Below, in pieces: positions 16,639 to 26,777 of a DNA stretch of 42,757 bases (position 1 is the first letter of the stretch; every line of letters begins with the position of its first letter). Location of the stretch: NCBI GenBank assembly GCA_016794025.1, contig JAEUKX010000084.1, positions 1 to 42,757 on the forward strand. Direction: 5' to 3'. This DNA is from Rhodospirillales bacterium. Its GTDB lineage: Bacteria > Pseudomonadota > Alphaproteobacteria > CACIAM-22H2. A program made the translations under genes and the position numbers. The notes under the pieces are model-generated. The model saw only the letters and a program-made list of their open reading frames with translations. It was not told where the DNA came from and ran no database searches.

Positions 16639-18675
16639 TTGGCCGACACGACACGGAAATTTGCCCTGCTGGCAGGTGCCGCCGCCGCATCCCTGCTTGT
16701 CCATTCCGCGCATGCGCAGGTGCCGGGAGCCGCCGTCACCCCGCTCGACGCGGTGACGACCAGCGCCACGCGCACCAGCGCCGTCGCGGGCGATGCGGCG
16801 ACTTCCGTTTCCATCGTCGACCGGGAGGAGATCGAGCGCCGCCAGGGGCAGAGCATCGACGATCTGGTAAAGGACCTGCCCGGCGTCGACGCGAACGGCG
16901 TGCCGCGCAACACGGTCAAGCAGATCACGATCCGCGGCCTGTCCGACGAACGCGTTGTCATCCGCCTCGACGGCGTGCGCGACAATTTCTCGTCCGGCCA
17001 TCGCGGCCGCATCTTCCTCGACCCGGACCTGCTCAAGCAGGTCGACATCGTGCGCGGGCCCGGCTCGCTGCTGTTCGGCAGCGGGGCGATGGGCGGTGCG
17101 CTCAACATGCGCACGATCGATGCCGAGGACATCCTCAAGAAGGGCGCCACGCTGGGCGGGCGCGCGAAGGTCGGCTACCAGACCAACAATTCCGAACGCA
17201 TGGCGAGCCTGACGGGCGCGGCGCGCGCATCCGGCGCCGACGTGGTCGCCAACGTCACGCGCCGTTCGAACGGCAACTTCCACGACGGGCCCGGAACCGA
17301 CATTCCGTATTCCGGCGACGAGATCTGGAGCGGGCTCTTCAAGCTCGGCTACGACATCGCGCCGGGCAACCGCATCGGCTTCTCGACCATCCAGTTCCGC
17401 GACGACCACACGATCCCGCTCGACGCCAATCTCGGCAACTCGACGGCGACATCCTCCATCGTCGATCGCGACACGGCCCAGCGCAGCTATGCGATCAACT
17501 GGGCCTATGCCAGCCCCACGAACCGCCATCTCGACCTGAAGACGAACATCTACCGCAACGAGGTCGACATCTACGAGAAGGGTGTGGGCGGCTCGGCCAC
17601 GACCATCAACCGGCGCGACGCCACCAAGCTGCGTACCAACGGCTACGACCTGCAGAACACCTCGCGCTTCGCGCTCGGCGGGAGCGATGCCCACGCGCTC
17701 ACCTACGGCGTCGACGGCTACGCGGACGGCCAGGACAGCAGCCGCAACGGCGCCCCGCGCACCGACTATCCCGTGGCCGAACAGCGCGTCTACGGCATCT
17801 TCGTGCAGGACGAGCTCGACTTCGGCAAGTGGGTCACGCTCACGCCCGGCCTGCGCTATGACCGCGCGCGCAAGTCGGCGACGGGCAGTGCGACCACAAG
17901 CGACGTCGAGCATTTCTCGCCCAAGGCCACGCTCGCCGTCCACGTGACGCCGTGGGCGTCGCCCTACGTCTCCTATGCCGAGGCGTTCCGCGTGCCCTCG
18001 CTCACGGAGCTCTACGTGAGCGGCCAGCACTTCCCCGGCAACAACTGGGTCCCCAACCCCAACCTGCGACCCGAAACGGCCGAGAACAAGGAAGGCGGCG
18101 TCAATCTGCGCTTCTCCGACGTGCTGCGGCCGGGCGACCGCCTGCGCGCGCGTGCGGCCTATTTCGTCAACGATGTGGCCGATTACATCCAGGAGGTCGT
18201 CACGGCGACGACCTCGACGGTGACGAACGTCTCGTCGGCGCGCATCAAGGGCGGCGAGCTCGAGATGCGCTACGACGCGCGCACCTGGTTCGGTGCCGTG
18301 GGCGCAAGCGCGCTGCGCGGCGACAATCTCGCGACCGGGCAGCCGCTTTCCGACACGCCGGCCGACAAGGTCTCGTTCACGCTGGGCTATCGCTTCCTCG
18401 ACAGCGGGGTGACTCTCGGCGGCCGGTCGGTCGCCAACGCGGCGCAGGACCGCATGCCGACGGGCTCGCAGACGACCGGCGGCTATGCGGTGTGGGACGT
18501 GTTCGCGAGCTGGCAGCCGACCGACGAACTGCTGCGCGACTTCCGCTTCGATCTCGCCGTCGACAACCTGTTCGACAAGGCCTATCGCCGGTCGAACTGG
18601 AACACCTCGGCGCCGTCGGCGCGGTTCTATGAAACCGGCCGCAACGCCAAGCTCGCCGTGAGCTGGCGCTTCTGA
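16639..18675 (+). CDS. hmuR: TonB-dependent heme/hemoglobin receptor
   Basis: The 678-residue outer-membrane receptor starts with a signal peptide (hydrophobic LLAGAAAASLLVHSAHA, cleavage near residue 26). A TonB-box-like region and plug follow (LDAVTTSATRT, IDDLVKDLPGVDANG, ITIRGLSDERVVIRLDGVRDNF, VDIVRGPGSLLFGSGAMGGALN). The barrel carries the heme-receptor signature FRVPSLTELYVSG...NPNLRPETAENKE (FRAP/NPNL box) and ends in an aromatic residue (VSWRF), as outer-membrane barrels do. The start is TTG at 16639 with GGAG seven bases upstream; no ATG fits better. tonB follows after two bases. Confidence 0.93.
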   Translation: MADTTRKFALLAGAAAASLLVHSAHAQVPGAAVTPLDAVTTSATRTSAVAGDAATSVSIVDREEIERRQGQSIDDLVKDLPGVDANGVPRNTVKQITIRGLSDERVVIRLDGVRDNFSSGHRGRIFLDPDLLKQVDIVRGPGSLLFGSGAMGGALNMRTIDAEDILKKGATLGGRAKVGYQTNNSERMASLTGAARASGADVVANVTRRSNGNFHDGPGTDIPYSGDEIWSGLFKLGYDIAPGNRIGFSTIQFRDDHTIPLDANLGNSTATSSIVDRDTAQRSYAINWAYASPTNRHLDLKTNIYRNEVDIYEKGVGGSATTINRRDATKLRTNGYDLQNTSRFALGGSDAHALTYGVDGYADGQDSSRNGAPRTDYPVAEQRVYGIFVQDELDFGKWVTLTPGLRYDRARKSATGSATTSDVEHFSPKATLAVHVTPWASPYVSYAEAFRVPSLTELYVSGQHFPGNNWVPNPNLRPETAENKEGGVNLRFSDVLRPGDRLRARAAYFVNDVADYIQEVVTATTSTVTNVSSARIKGGELEMRYDARTWFGAVGASALRGDNLATGQPLSDTPADKVSFTLGYRFLDSGVTLGGRSVANAAQDRMPTGSQTTGGYAVWDVFASWQPTDELLRDFRFDLAVDNLFDKAYRRSNWNTSAPSARFYETGRNAKLAVSWRF

Positions 18676-18677
18676 CG

Positions 18678-19502
18678 ATGGCGGGGGGCGCGGCATTCGT
18701 CCGGACGGACAGGGGCTTCGCGCTTCGTGCCGCACTGCTGTCGCTCGTCGGCCATGCGGCCGCCTTCGCGGCCGTCGCGACCTATGTCGCGGCGCCGGCA
18801 TCGCCGGACCCCGCACCGGTCTACACGGTCCTGTTCGAGGCGGCCACGGCGCCCGTGGCCGGGCCGGTGCCGCCGGCTCCGACTGCGGCACCAGCGCCAG
18901 CGGCCGACGCCGCGCCGCCACCGGTCGAGCGCACACCGGTCGAGCCGGACCCCCCGCTGCCGGAACCCGCACCTCTCGTCGAACTGCCCTTGCCGGAGCC
19001 GTCCCCGCCCAAGATCGCCCGCCCGAAGCCGCGCCCGCCTCGGCCAGTCGCAGCGCCCCGGCCGGGTCCGGTTCCGACCGAAATGGTCGCGCAGGCGCAC
19101 CCGGCGGCGGCCGAGCGAGCCGAACCGGCAAGCGCGCCGCCCGGTCCCCCCGTCCCGCAGGCTGCTCCAGTGATCGCCACGGTGGCCGAAACCGCCGCCG
19201 CGGTGACGGGGCCAGCGCCCGTTCCGGTCGTCAGCGGGGCGCGCTTCCAGAGCCCGCCGTCGCCGCCGGTCTATCCGCGACGCGCCGCCGAGCTGGGCCA
19301 GCGCGGCGTTGCCGTCCTGCGCGCTCTTGTCCAGCCCGACGGCTCGACGTCCGAGATCGTGCTGTGGCGCTCGTCCGGTTTCGTGCTGCTCGACGATGCG
19401 GCGCTGGGTGCGGTGCGCCAGTGGCGCTTCGAGCCTGCCCGCCGCGACGGCGGGGCCATCCTTGCCTGGGTCGAGATCCCGGTGCGCTTCGAACTCAACT
19501 GA
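18678..19502 (+). CDS. tonB: TonB family energy-transducing protein
   Basis: The 274-residue product has a single N-terminal membrane segment (about residues 14-38, ALRAALLSLVGHAAAFAAVATYV) and a long Pro/Ala-rich periplasmic linker (about 42-185). The C-terminal TonB domain reads PPVYPRRAAELGQRGVAVLRALV, then LLDDAALGAVRQWRFEPA. It would couple the proton-motive force, through an ExbBD complex not present in this window, to the adjacent receptor. Its position two bases after the receptor suggests it is dedicated to heme uptake. Confidence 0.93.
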   Translation: MAGGAAFVRTDRGFALRAALLSLVGHAAAFAAVATYVAAPASPDPAPVYTVLFEAATAPVAGPVPPAPTAAPAPAADAAPPPVERTPVEPDPPLPEPAPLVELPLPEPSPPKIARPKPRPPRPVAAPRPGPVPTEMVAQAHPAAAERAEPASAPPGPPVPQAAPVIATVAETAAAVTGPAPVPVVSGARFQSPPSPPVYPRRAAELGQRGVAVLRALVQPDGSTSEIVLWRSSGFVLLDDAALGAVRQWRFEPARRDGGAILAWVEIPVRFELN

Positions 19503-19523
19503 TCCCAAGAACGGAGAACGACA

Positions 19524-20579
19524 ATGCCTCTCGACACGATCGAACCGTCGCTCGCGGAACGCTGGAAGGCGCTGCGCGCGGCCGAACCGAACATCCGCAT
19601 CTTCGACGCGGCGGCAAGGCTGGAGACGGGAGAGATGTCGCTCCTGCGCATCGATCCGGAGGCGCGCGTACGTCGCCTGAAGCCGGACTGGCGCGCCGCG
19701 TTCGACGGCATCTCCGCGCTTGGCCGAACGATGGCGCTGACGCGCAACCGCAGCTGCGTGCACGAACGCAAGGGAACCTACGGGCGCGCGAAGATCGATG
19801 CGGGCACCGGCCTTGTCCTGGGCGAGGACATCGACCTGCGCCTGTTCCTGTCGGGCTGGCGGCACGTCTATGCGGTCGAACCGGCGGATACGAAGCGCAG
19901 GCCCAGCCTGCAGTTCTTCGACGCGGCCGGATCGGCCGTCCACAAGGTGCATCTGCTGGAGGAGAGCGACCGCAGCGCCTTCGACGCGCTGGTTGGCGCG
20001 CTGGCCGAGGCGGGCGAACCCGCCGAGGCGCCGGCGGCCGCGCGCGGCCACGGCGGCGAGCGGCCCGACGACGGGCGCCCGGTCGATGTCGCGGCGCTGC
20101 GCGCGGCTTGGCTTGCGCTGCGCGACACGCACGACTTCTTCGCCATGCTGCGCAAATTCGGCGTCTCGCGCCTGCGCGCGTTCGAACTGGCTGGCGCGGA
20201 CCTTGCCCGGCCGCTGGCCCGGAACGTCGTGACGGCGCTGCTCGACCGCGCGTCGGCCTCGGGCGTGAGCATCATGGTTTTCGTTGGCAACAGGGGCTGC
20301 ATCCAGATCCACACCGGGCCTGTGCAGAACATCAAGCCGATGGGGCCGTGGATCAACGTGCTCGATCCGGCCTTCAACCTGCACCTGCGTGCCGATCTCG
20401 TGACGAGCGCGTGGCTGGTTCGCAAGCCCACCGATGACGGCGTGGTGACGTCGGTCGAGCTTTTCGACGCCGAGGGCGGAACGATCGCGATGTTCTTCGG
20501 CGCGCGCAAGCCGGGCAAGCCCGAGCTTCCCGCCTGGCGAATGCTTGCCGAAGGGCTGCCGGAAGCGGAGGGCGGCTGA
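19524..20579 (+). CDS. hmuS: Hemin-degrading/heme-trafficking factor HmuS (HemS/ChuS family)
   Basis: The 351-residue cytosolic product shows the two-repeat organisation of HemS/ChuS. The first half has LAERWKALRAAEPNIRIFDAAARLETGEMSLLR and MALTRNRSCVHERKGTY. The second has FFAMLRKFGVSRLRAFELAG, IMVFVGNRGCIQIHTGPVQNI and LDPAFNLHLR. Relatives bind heme and either break it open to release iron or pass it to other enzymes. A conserved His in the second repeat is the usual heme ligand; I did not assign it with certainty. It lies 21 bases after tonB and one base before hmuT. Confidence 0.93.
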   Translation: MPLDTIEPSLAERWKALRAAEPNIRIFDAAARLETGEMSLLRIDPEARVRRLKPDWRAAFDGISALGRTMALTRNRSCVHERKGTYGRAKIDAGTGLVLGEDIDLRLFLSGWRHVYAVEPADTKRRPSLQFFDAAGSAVHKVHLLEESDRSAFDALVGALAEAGEPAEAPAAARGHGGERPDDGRPVDVAALRAAWLALRDTHDFFAMLRKFGVSRLRAFELAGADLARPLARNVVTALLDRASASGVSIMVFVGNRGCIQIHTGPVQNIKPMGPWINVLDPAFNLHLRADLVTSAWLVRKPTDDGVVTSVELFDAEGGTIAMFFGARKPGKPELPAWRMLAEGLPEAEGG

Positions 20580-20580
20580 G

Positions 20581-21474
20581 TTGCGCGCCTTGCGTCACGC
20601 GCTTGCCCTTGCGGCGGCACTGGTTGCCGGTGCCGCCGCGGCCGCCGACACCGCACCGGGCCGCATCGCGGTCGCCGGCAGCGGGTTGACCGAAATCGTC
20701 GTGGCGCTGGGTGCCGGCGACCGTCTCGTGGGCGTGGACACGACGAGCCTGTTTCCCGACCGTGTCCGCCGGCTGCCGCAGCTGGGCTATCTGCGTGCCA
20801 TCGCGGCCGAAGGTGTGCTGTCGCTGAAGCCCGACCTGCTGCTTGCCAGCGAGGACGCGGGGCCGCCCGCGGTGCTGGCCCAGCTTGCCTCGGCGGGTCT
20901 GCGTATCGTGCGCACCGAGGACGGCTACGATCCCGAGGCGGTGGTGCGGCGCATCGGCCATGTCGGCGCGGCGATCGGCCGCGAGGCTGCGGCAGGCGCC
21001 CTCGAACGCGAGATCGCGGCCGATCTTGCGAGCGTGCGTGCCGCCATCCCGCGCGCGGACCGGCCGCGCGTGCTGTTCCTGCTGGCGGCGGGTTCGGGCG
21101 CGCCGCTGGTCGCCGGCCGCGAGACGGCTGCCGCCGCGATGATCGACTATGCCGGCGGGCGCAATGCCATCGACGCCTATCGCGGCTACAAGCCGCTGGC
21201 GGCGGAGTCGGTTCTCGACGCGGCACCGGACCTGATCCTGACGACCGACACCAGCGTTCGCGCCCTTGGCGGCATGGATGCCATCCGCGCGATGCCGGCC
21301 TTTGCGGCCCTCGTCCGCACGCGAGCGGTGCGCTTTGCGGATGTCGATCCGGTCTACATGTTCGGCTACGGGCCCCGCGTGGCGCATGCGGTGCGCGACC
21401 TCGCGCGCACGATCCGTCCGGAGGTGCCGCTGCCGGAACTCCCGGACCGTTCGTGGCTCAGGGCCGACAGGTGA
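20581..21474 (+). CDS. hmuT: Heme ABC transporter periplasmic binding protein
   Basis: The 297-residue product has a signal peptide (RHALALAAALVAGAAAAA, cleavage near residue 22) and a class III binding-protein fold. Typical elements are RIAVAGSGLTEIVVALGAGDRLVGVDTTS, LRAIAAEGVLSLKPDLLLASEDAGPP and MFGYGPRVAHAVRDLA. It would collect heme in the periplasm and hand it to HmuU. The start is TTG at 20581, one base after the hmuS stop, with GGAGGG at 20567-20572 eight bases upstream. An upstream in-frame ATG at 20545 would lie within hmuS and lengthen the signal peptide with charged residues, so TTG is preferred. Confidence 0.92.
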   Translation: MRALRHALALAAALVAGAAAAADTAPGRIAVAGSGLTEIVVALGAGDRLVGVDTTSLFPDRVRRLPQLGYLRAIAAEGVLSLKPDLLLASEDAGPPAVLAQLASAGLRIVRTEDGYDPEAVVRRIGHVGAAIGREAAAGALEREIAADLASVRAAIPRADRPRVLFLLAAGSGAPLVAGRETAAAAMIDYAGGRNAIDAYRGYKPLAAESVLDAAPDLILTTDTSVRALGGMDAIRAMPAFAALVRTRAVRFADVDPVYMFGYGPRVAHAVRDLARTIRPEVPLPELPDRSWLRADR

Positions 21475-22481
21475 CAGGCCGGATCGAACCGCTGGCCTTC
21501 GCACTGCTGGGCGCAAGCCTGCTAGCGGCGCTGTGCATCGGCCCGCTGAGCCTGCCGGCCGAAAGCGTGGGGCGCGTGCTGGCGCGGCTTGCGGGCCTGC
21601 CGGTGGAGGTCGATGAGCGCGCGATGGCCGTCGTCTCGGCCCTGCGCCTGCCGCGCGCGGCGCTTGCGGCGATCGTGGGCGGCAGCCTCGGTGCGGCCGG
21701 GGCGGTGATGCAGGGCCTGTTCCGCAACGCGCTTGCCGATCCCGGCATCCTCGGCATCTCGGGCGGAGCCTCGCTCGGTGCGGTCGCGGCCATCTATTTC
21801 GGTGCCATCGCCTGGGGGCTTTGGGCGATGCCCGCGGCGGGCTTTGCGGGCGGGCTTGTCGCCGCCAACATCGTCGCGCGGCTCGCGCGCACGAACGGGC
21901 GCATGCCGGTCGCAGCGCTTCTCCTGTCGGGCATCGCGGTCAACGCCTTCGCCATGGCGATGATGGGCATCCTCATCTATTCCAGCGACGACCGGCAGCT
22001 CCGCGACATCACCGTTTGGCTGCTCGGCAGCCTGTCGGGGGCGTCCTGGCAGCGTGTGGCGCTGGTGGCGCCGGCCGTCGCGGCGGCACTTGCCGCCATT
22101 CCGTTTCTCGCCCGCGGTCTCGACGCGCTGATTCTGGGCGAGCGCGAGGCCGCCAATCTCGGCGTGCGTGTCGAAAGCCTGAAGCGCGTGGCCATCGCGG
22201 TCGTGGCGATGGCGACGGGGGCGGTCGTGTCGGTCGCGGGTCCCATCGGTTTCGTCGGCCTTGTCGTGCCGCATGTCGTGCGCCTTGTGGCGGGTGCAGG
22301 GCATCGGCGCCTGCTGCCGCTCAGCGCATGTGCGGGCGCCGCCCTTCTGGTCGCCGCGGATACGCTTGCGCGCGTGATCGTGGCGCCGGCGGAGCTTCCC
22401 GTCGGCCTTGTCACCGCGGCGATCGGCGCGCCGTTCTTCGCGCTCCTGCTTCTGCGCGAGAAGGGGCACCTTGCGGCATGA
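21471..22481 (+). CDS. hmuU: Heme ABC transporter permease
   Basis: This is a FecCD/BtuC-family inner-membrane permease of 336 residues with 8-10 hydrophobic segments. Signature regions are LRLPRAALAAIVGGSLGAAGAVMQGLFRNALADPGILGISGGASLGA and GPIGFVGLVVPHVVRL. It forms the heme channel with HmuV. A GTG at 21471 overlaps the hmuT stop as GTGA and is taken as the start. A GTG six codons earlier (21453) is a less likely alternative. The stop overlaps the hmuV start as ATGA. Confidence 0.92.
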   Translation: MTGRIEPLAFALLGASLLAALCIGPLSLPAESVGRVLARLAGLPVEVDERAMAVVSALRLPRAALAAIVGGSLGAAGAVMQGLFRNALADPGILGISGGASLGAVAAIYFGAIAWGLWAMPAAGFAGGLVAANIVARLARTNGRMPVAALLLSGIAVNAFAMAMMGILIYSSDDRQLRDITVWLLGSLSGASWQRVALVAPAVAAALAAIPFLARGLDALILGEREAANLGVRVESLKRVAIAVVAMATGAVVSVAGPIGFVGLVVPHVVRLVAGAGHRRLLPLSACAGAALLVAADTLARVIVAPAELPVGLVTAAIGAPFFALLLLREKGHLAA

Positions 22482-23245
22482 TCGAGGCCGATGCCATCGC
22501 CGTCGCGCGCGGCGGCCGGTTCCTTGTCGAGGGCGCCTCGGTCCGCGTCGCGGCCGGGGAGTTCGTGGCGCTGGTCGGGCCCAACGGCGCGGGCAAGTCG
22601 ACGCTGCTGCGCGCGCTGGCGGGGGAGAGCGACTGCACGCGCGGCGCCGTGCGCCTGCATGGCCGCGACGTGCGGACCTGCGCGCCGGGGTGGCTTGCGC
22701 GGCATCGCGCGGTGATGGCGCAGGAGACAGCGCTCGCCTTCGAGATGCCCGTGCGCGAGGTGGTGCGGCTGGGCCGCCTGCCGCACGAGGCGGCGTGCAC
22801 GCGCGCCGAGAACGCGGCCGCCGCCGCGCGGGCGATGGCGCTGGCCGGCGTCGAGGCGTTTGCCGACCGCGGCGTTTCAAGCCTTTCGGGCGGCGAACGC
22901 CAGCGGGTGCATCTGGCGCGCACGCTGGCGCAGATCGACGGCGTCAGCGCTCCGCTGCTCCTGCTCGACGAGCCGACGGCAAGCCTCGACCTTGCCCACC
23001 AGCGCGAGGTGCTGGCCCTTGCCCGGCGCCTGGCAGCCGGCGGGGCGGCGGTCGTCGCGGTGGTCCACGACCTGTTCGCCGCGACGCGGACGTGCGACCG
23101 GATCGTGGTGATGGATCGCGGGCGGATCGTGCGCGACGGCTCGCCGCGCCTGGCGCTCGACGATCGCACGCTGGCCGGCGTGTTCGCGGTAAGGGGACAA
23201 TGGGTGACTCTCGACGACGGGCAGGACGCGCTGCTTGCCCACTGA
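22478..23245 (+). CDS. hmuV: Heme ABC transporter ATP-binding protein
   Basis: The 255-residue ATPase has Walker A GPNGAGKST (residues 34-42), a Q-loop in VMAQETALAFEMPVREVV, the signature LSGGERQ starting at residue 136, Walker B LLLLDEPTASLD and the switch His in VVAVVHDL. It energises HmuTU. The length matches HmuV proteins, and the start ATG overlaps the hmuU stop by four bases. It is the last clear gene of the heme operon; the next start is 70 bases away. Confidence 0.94.
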   Translation: MIEADAIAVARGGRFLVEGASVRVAAGEFVALVGPNGAGKSTLLRALAGESDCTRGAVRLHGRDVRTCAPGWLARHRAVMAQETALAFEMPVREVVRLGRLPHEAACTRAENAAAAARAMALAGVEAFADRGVSSLSGGERQRVHLARTLAQIDGVSAPLLLLDEPTASLDLAHQREVLALARRLAAGGAAVVAVVHDLFAATRTCDRIVVMDRGRIVRDGSPRLALDDRTLAGVFAVRGQWVTLDDGQDALLAH

Positions 23246-23315
23246 CGCCGCGAGGCCGCCCGGCTGTTGACATCCGCCGCGCGTGCCGCGACCTTCCGCG
23301 GCGGCAGGTGGCAGG

Positions 23316-24410
23316 ATGAAGAAGATCAGGATCGGCGTTGCGGGCGCGGGGCTCATCGCGCAGGTCGAACATGTCCCGAACCTCCTCGCGCTTGCGGACA
23401 GGTTCGAGATCGTCGGGGTGGCCGATCCGTCGCCCGCCACGCGCGCGCACATGGCGCGGCGCTTCGGCGTGCATGTCGTCGCCGGATACGACGAACTGCT
23501 GGCGCTGAAACCCGAGGCGATGCTGATCGCCACGCCGGATGCCTACCATGTCGACTATGCGGCGCGGGCGCTTGGTGCCGGGCTGCACGTGTTCTGCGAA
23601 AAGCCGCTTGGCTATGGCGCCGCCGAGATCGACGGCCTGATCGCCGCGCGCGACGCGGCCGGCCGCGTGCTGCAGGTCGGTTACATGAAGCGCTTCGACC
23701 CGGCCTTCGAGCTGCTGCTGGAGGCAACGAAGGGGCTGGGCGCGCGGCTTCGCTACGTCACGGTCGAGGTGAACGATCCGGATTCCTGGCCCTTCGTCGG
23801 CCATCACGGCTATTTCCGCGCCGACGATGTTCCGCAGGAACTGCGCGCCGAGGGCGGCCGGCTGCGCGCGGCACAGATCGCGCGCGCGCTCGGCCGGGAA
23901 CCCGACGCAACGACGCTGCGCGGCTATGCCGGTCCCTTCGCGTCGAGCATGGTGCACGACCTCAATCTCGCGATGGGCCTGTTCGGGAGCCTCGGGATCG
24001 GCGACGTGAAGCCGGTATCGGCGTCGATCTTCGCGGGCGGGGAGGGCGGCGCCGCGACGCTTGCGGTCAATGGCGGGCAGGCGCTTTGCCAGCTGTCGCA
24101 CGTGGCCGTACCCGGACTTGCCGACTATCACGAGCGCATATCCGTCTTCTTCGACGACCGGCGCTTCGAGCTCACGTTTCCTTCGCCCTACCTCAACCAC
24201 TTCCCCACGCGCCTTCGCGCCTATACCTCGCAGGGCGAACGGCTGGCCGCGAGCGACCTGCGCGAGGGCTATGGCGAGCCGTTCGTGCGCGAACTCGTGG
24301 CCTTCCACGAGGCGGTTGCGCACGGAACGCCCGTGCGCAACACCGCGGAACACGCGCGCGCCGACATGGCGCTCATCGAGGCGTTCGGAAGGTTGGCGGC
24401 AGGGGGCTGA
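23316..24410 (+). CDS. Gfo/Idh/MocA family NAD(P)-dependent oxidoreductase
   Basis: The 364-residue product has an N-terminal Rossmann fold (IRIGVAGAGLIAQVEHVPNLL, dinucleotide loop at residues 7-12), VVAGYDELLAL, and the EKP motif at residues 95-97 (HVFCEKPLGYGAAEI). The C-terminal domain includes VGYMKRFDPAFELLL and MVHDLNLAMGLFG. Family members oxidise or reduce sugars, inositols or, for the BVR type, biliverdin. It begins 70 bases after hmuV on the same strand, so cotranscription with the heme genes is possible. A sugar-related role is the default expectation. An in-frame ATG 33 bases upstream (23283) is less likely because it adds MPRPSAAAGGR. Confidence 0.88.
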   Translation: MKKIRIGVAGAGLIAQVEHVPNLLALADRFEIVGVADPSPATRAHMARRFGVHVVAGYDELLALKPEAMLIATPDAYHVDYAARALGAGLHVFCEKPLGYGAAEIDGLIAARDAAGRVLQVGYMKRFDPAFELLLEATKGLGARLRYVTVEVNDPDSWPFVGHHGYFRADDVPQELRAEGGRLRAAQIARALGREPDATTLRGYAGPFASSMVHDLNLAMGLFGSLGIGDVKPVSASIFAGGEGGAATLAVNGGQALCQLSHVAVPGLADYHERISVFFDDRRFELTFPSPYLNHFPTRLRAYTSQGERLAASDLREGYGEPFVRELVAFHEAVAHGTPVRNTAEHARADMALIEAFGRLAAGG

Positions 24411-24429
24411 AGGCGGGTCCGGCGGGGAA

Positions 24430-24504
<75 letters not shown>

Positions 24505-24600
24505 GTACCCAAAGCCGAAACCGGCCGCTTGATGCCACAACGGGGCAGTCCACGCAACTTGCTTGGTTCGGGCCCCGGATTTGGGCAGACTTGGCCCCCC

Positions 24601-24831
24601 ATGGCAGCCCCGCCCCGAGCGCCGATGACCGTCGAACAGGCCGAACCCGTGATCCGCGCGGCGGTCAAGGGCAAGGGCACGTTCTCGTTGGGCCAGATCG
24701 CCGATGCGACCGGCGCGCCGACCATGCAGGTCTTTTCGGTGCTCGAGAAGATGGTCACCGAGGGGCGCCTCAAACGGCTGACCGACGCGCGCACCGGGGG
24801 CGGTGCCCCGGCGCGCGTCGCCGCCCGCTAG
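24601..24831 (+). CDS. Small winged-helix-like protein of unknown function
   Basis: This 76-residue product contains VIRAAVKGKGTFSLGQIADATGAPTMQVFSVLEKMVTEGRLKRL, which reads like a compact winged helix with one HTH and a following basic wing. I do not recognise a named family. It is divergent from tRNA-Thr and ends one base before the leuA stop on the other strand. ATG at 24625 (MTVEQAEP) would be an equally good start; neither has a clear ribosome site, and an ATG at 24529 would run over the promoter region of the tRNA. A role in DNA binding is inferred only from the pattern. Confidence 0.6.
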   Translation: MAAPPRAPMTVEQAEPVIRAAVKGKGTFSLGQIADATGAPTMQVFSVLEKMVTEGRLKRLTDARTGGGAPARVAAR

Positions 24832-24832
24832 C

Positions 24833-26599
<1,767 letters not shown>

Positions 26600-26646
26600 T
26601 CATTGCTGGAGTTCCGGGCTGGTGGAGGGGACGACGCGACAAACCG

Positions 26647-26686
26647 ACCGCTGTGGCGCCCTTCGCGAAGGAAGGGCGGCAGCGGT
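26647..26686 (-). promoter_or_regulatory. Candidate attenuator hairpin after the leuA leader peptide
   Basis: Directly after the leader stop codon, the minus strand forms ACCGCTG/CAGCGGT (outer stem) and CGCCCTTC/GAAGGGCG (inner stem, loop of 6), about 15 base pairs in all. Only TTT follows within CGGTTTGTC, so it is weaker than a textbook terminator. Bases in the leader codons (GCGCTTCG) can pair with the 3' arm, giving a competing fold. Confidence 0.5.
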
Positions 26687-26722
26687 TCAGATAAGTCGAA
26701 GCGCGTCCAGGCTGCGGAACAT
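26687..26722 (-). CDS. Putative leuA leader peptide MFRSLDALRLI
   Basis: An 11-residue minus-strand reading frame, MFRSLDALRLI, contains three leucines and a final isoleucine (CTG, CTT, CTT, ATC) and ends in TGA one base before a strong hairpin. The candidate promoter's start site falls on or next to the ATG, so the peptide would be translated from a leaderless mRNA, as is known for trpL in rhizobia. Leucyl-tRNA shortage would stall ribosomes here. The Leu content is suggestive rather than extreme. Confidence 0.5.
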   Translation of the reverse strand: MFRSLDALRLI

Positions 26723-26729
26723 GGGCTCT

Positions 26730-26758
26730 TTTCTAGAGGACACGGGCCCGGCCGTCAA
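26730..26758 (-). promoter_or_regulatory. Candidate promoter of the leuA leader transcript
   Basis: On the minus strand TTGACG (26758-26753) and TAGAAA (26735-26730) are 17 bases apart. The leader ATG at 26722 lies eight bases past the -10. A short GC hairpin (26759-26773) sits just upstream and may end transcription from the soe genes. Confidence 0.6.
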
Positions 26759-26777
26759 CCGCCGGCTCGGCGGCCCG

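Noticed and set aside
23267..23304. TTGACA and an 8-bp inverted repeat between hmuV and the Gfo/Idh/MocA gene
   Set aside because: The position 17 bases downstream is GACCTT, not a -10 box, and the hairpin has no T-run, so neither a promoter nor a terminator is supported.
26759..26773. Short GC hairpin between soeC and the leuA leader as a terminator
   Set aside because: The stem of six pairs is followed only by TTGAC, so it is mentioned with the leuA promoter but not called as a terminator.
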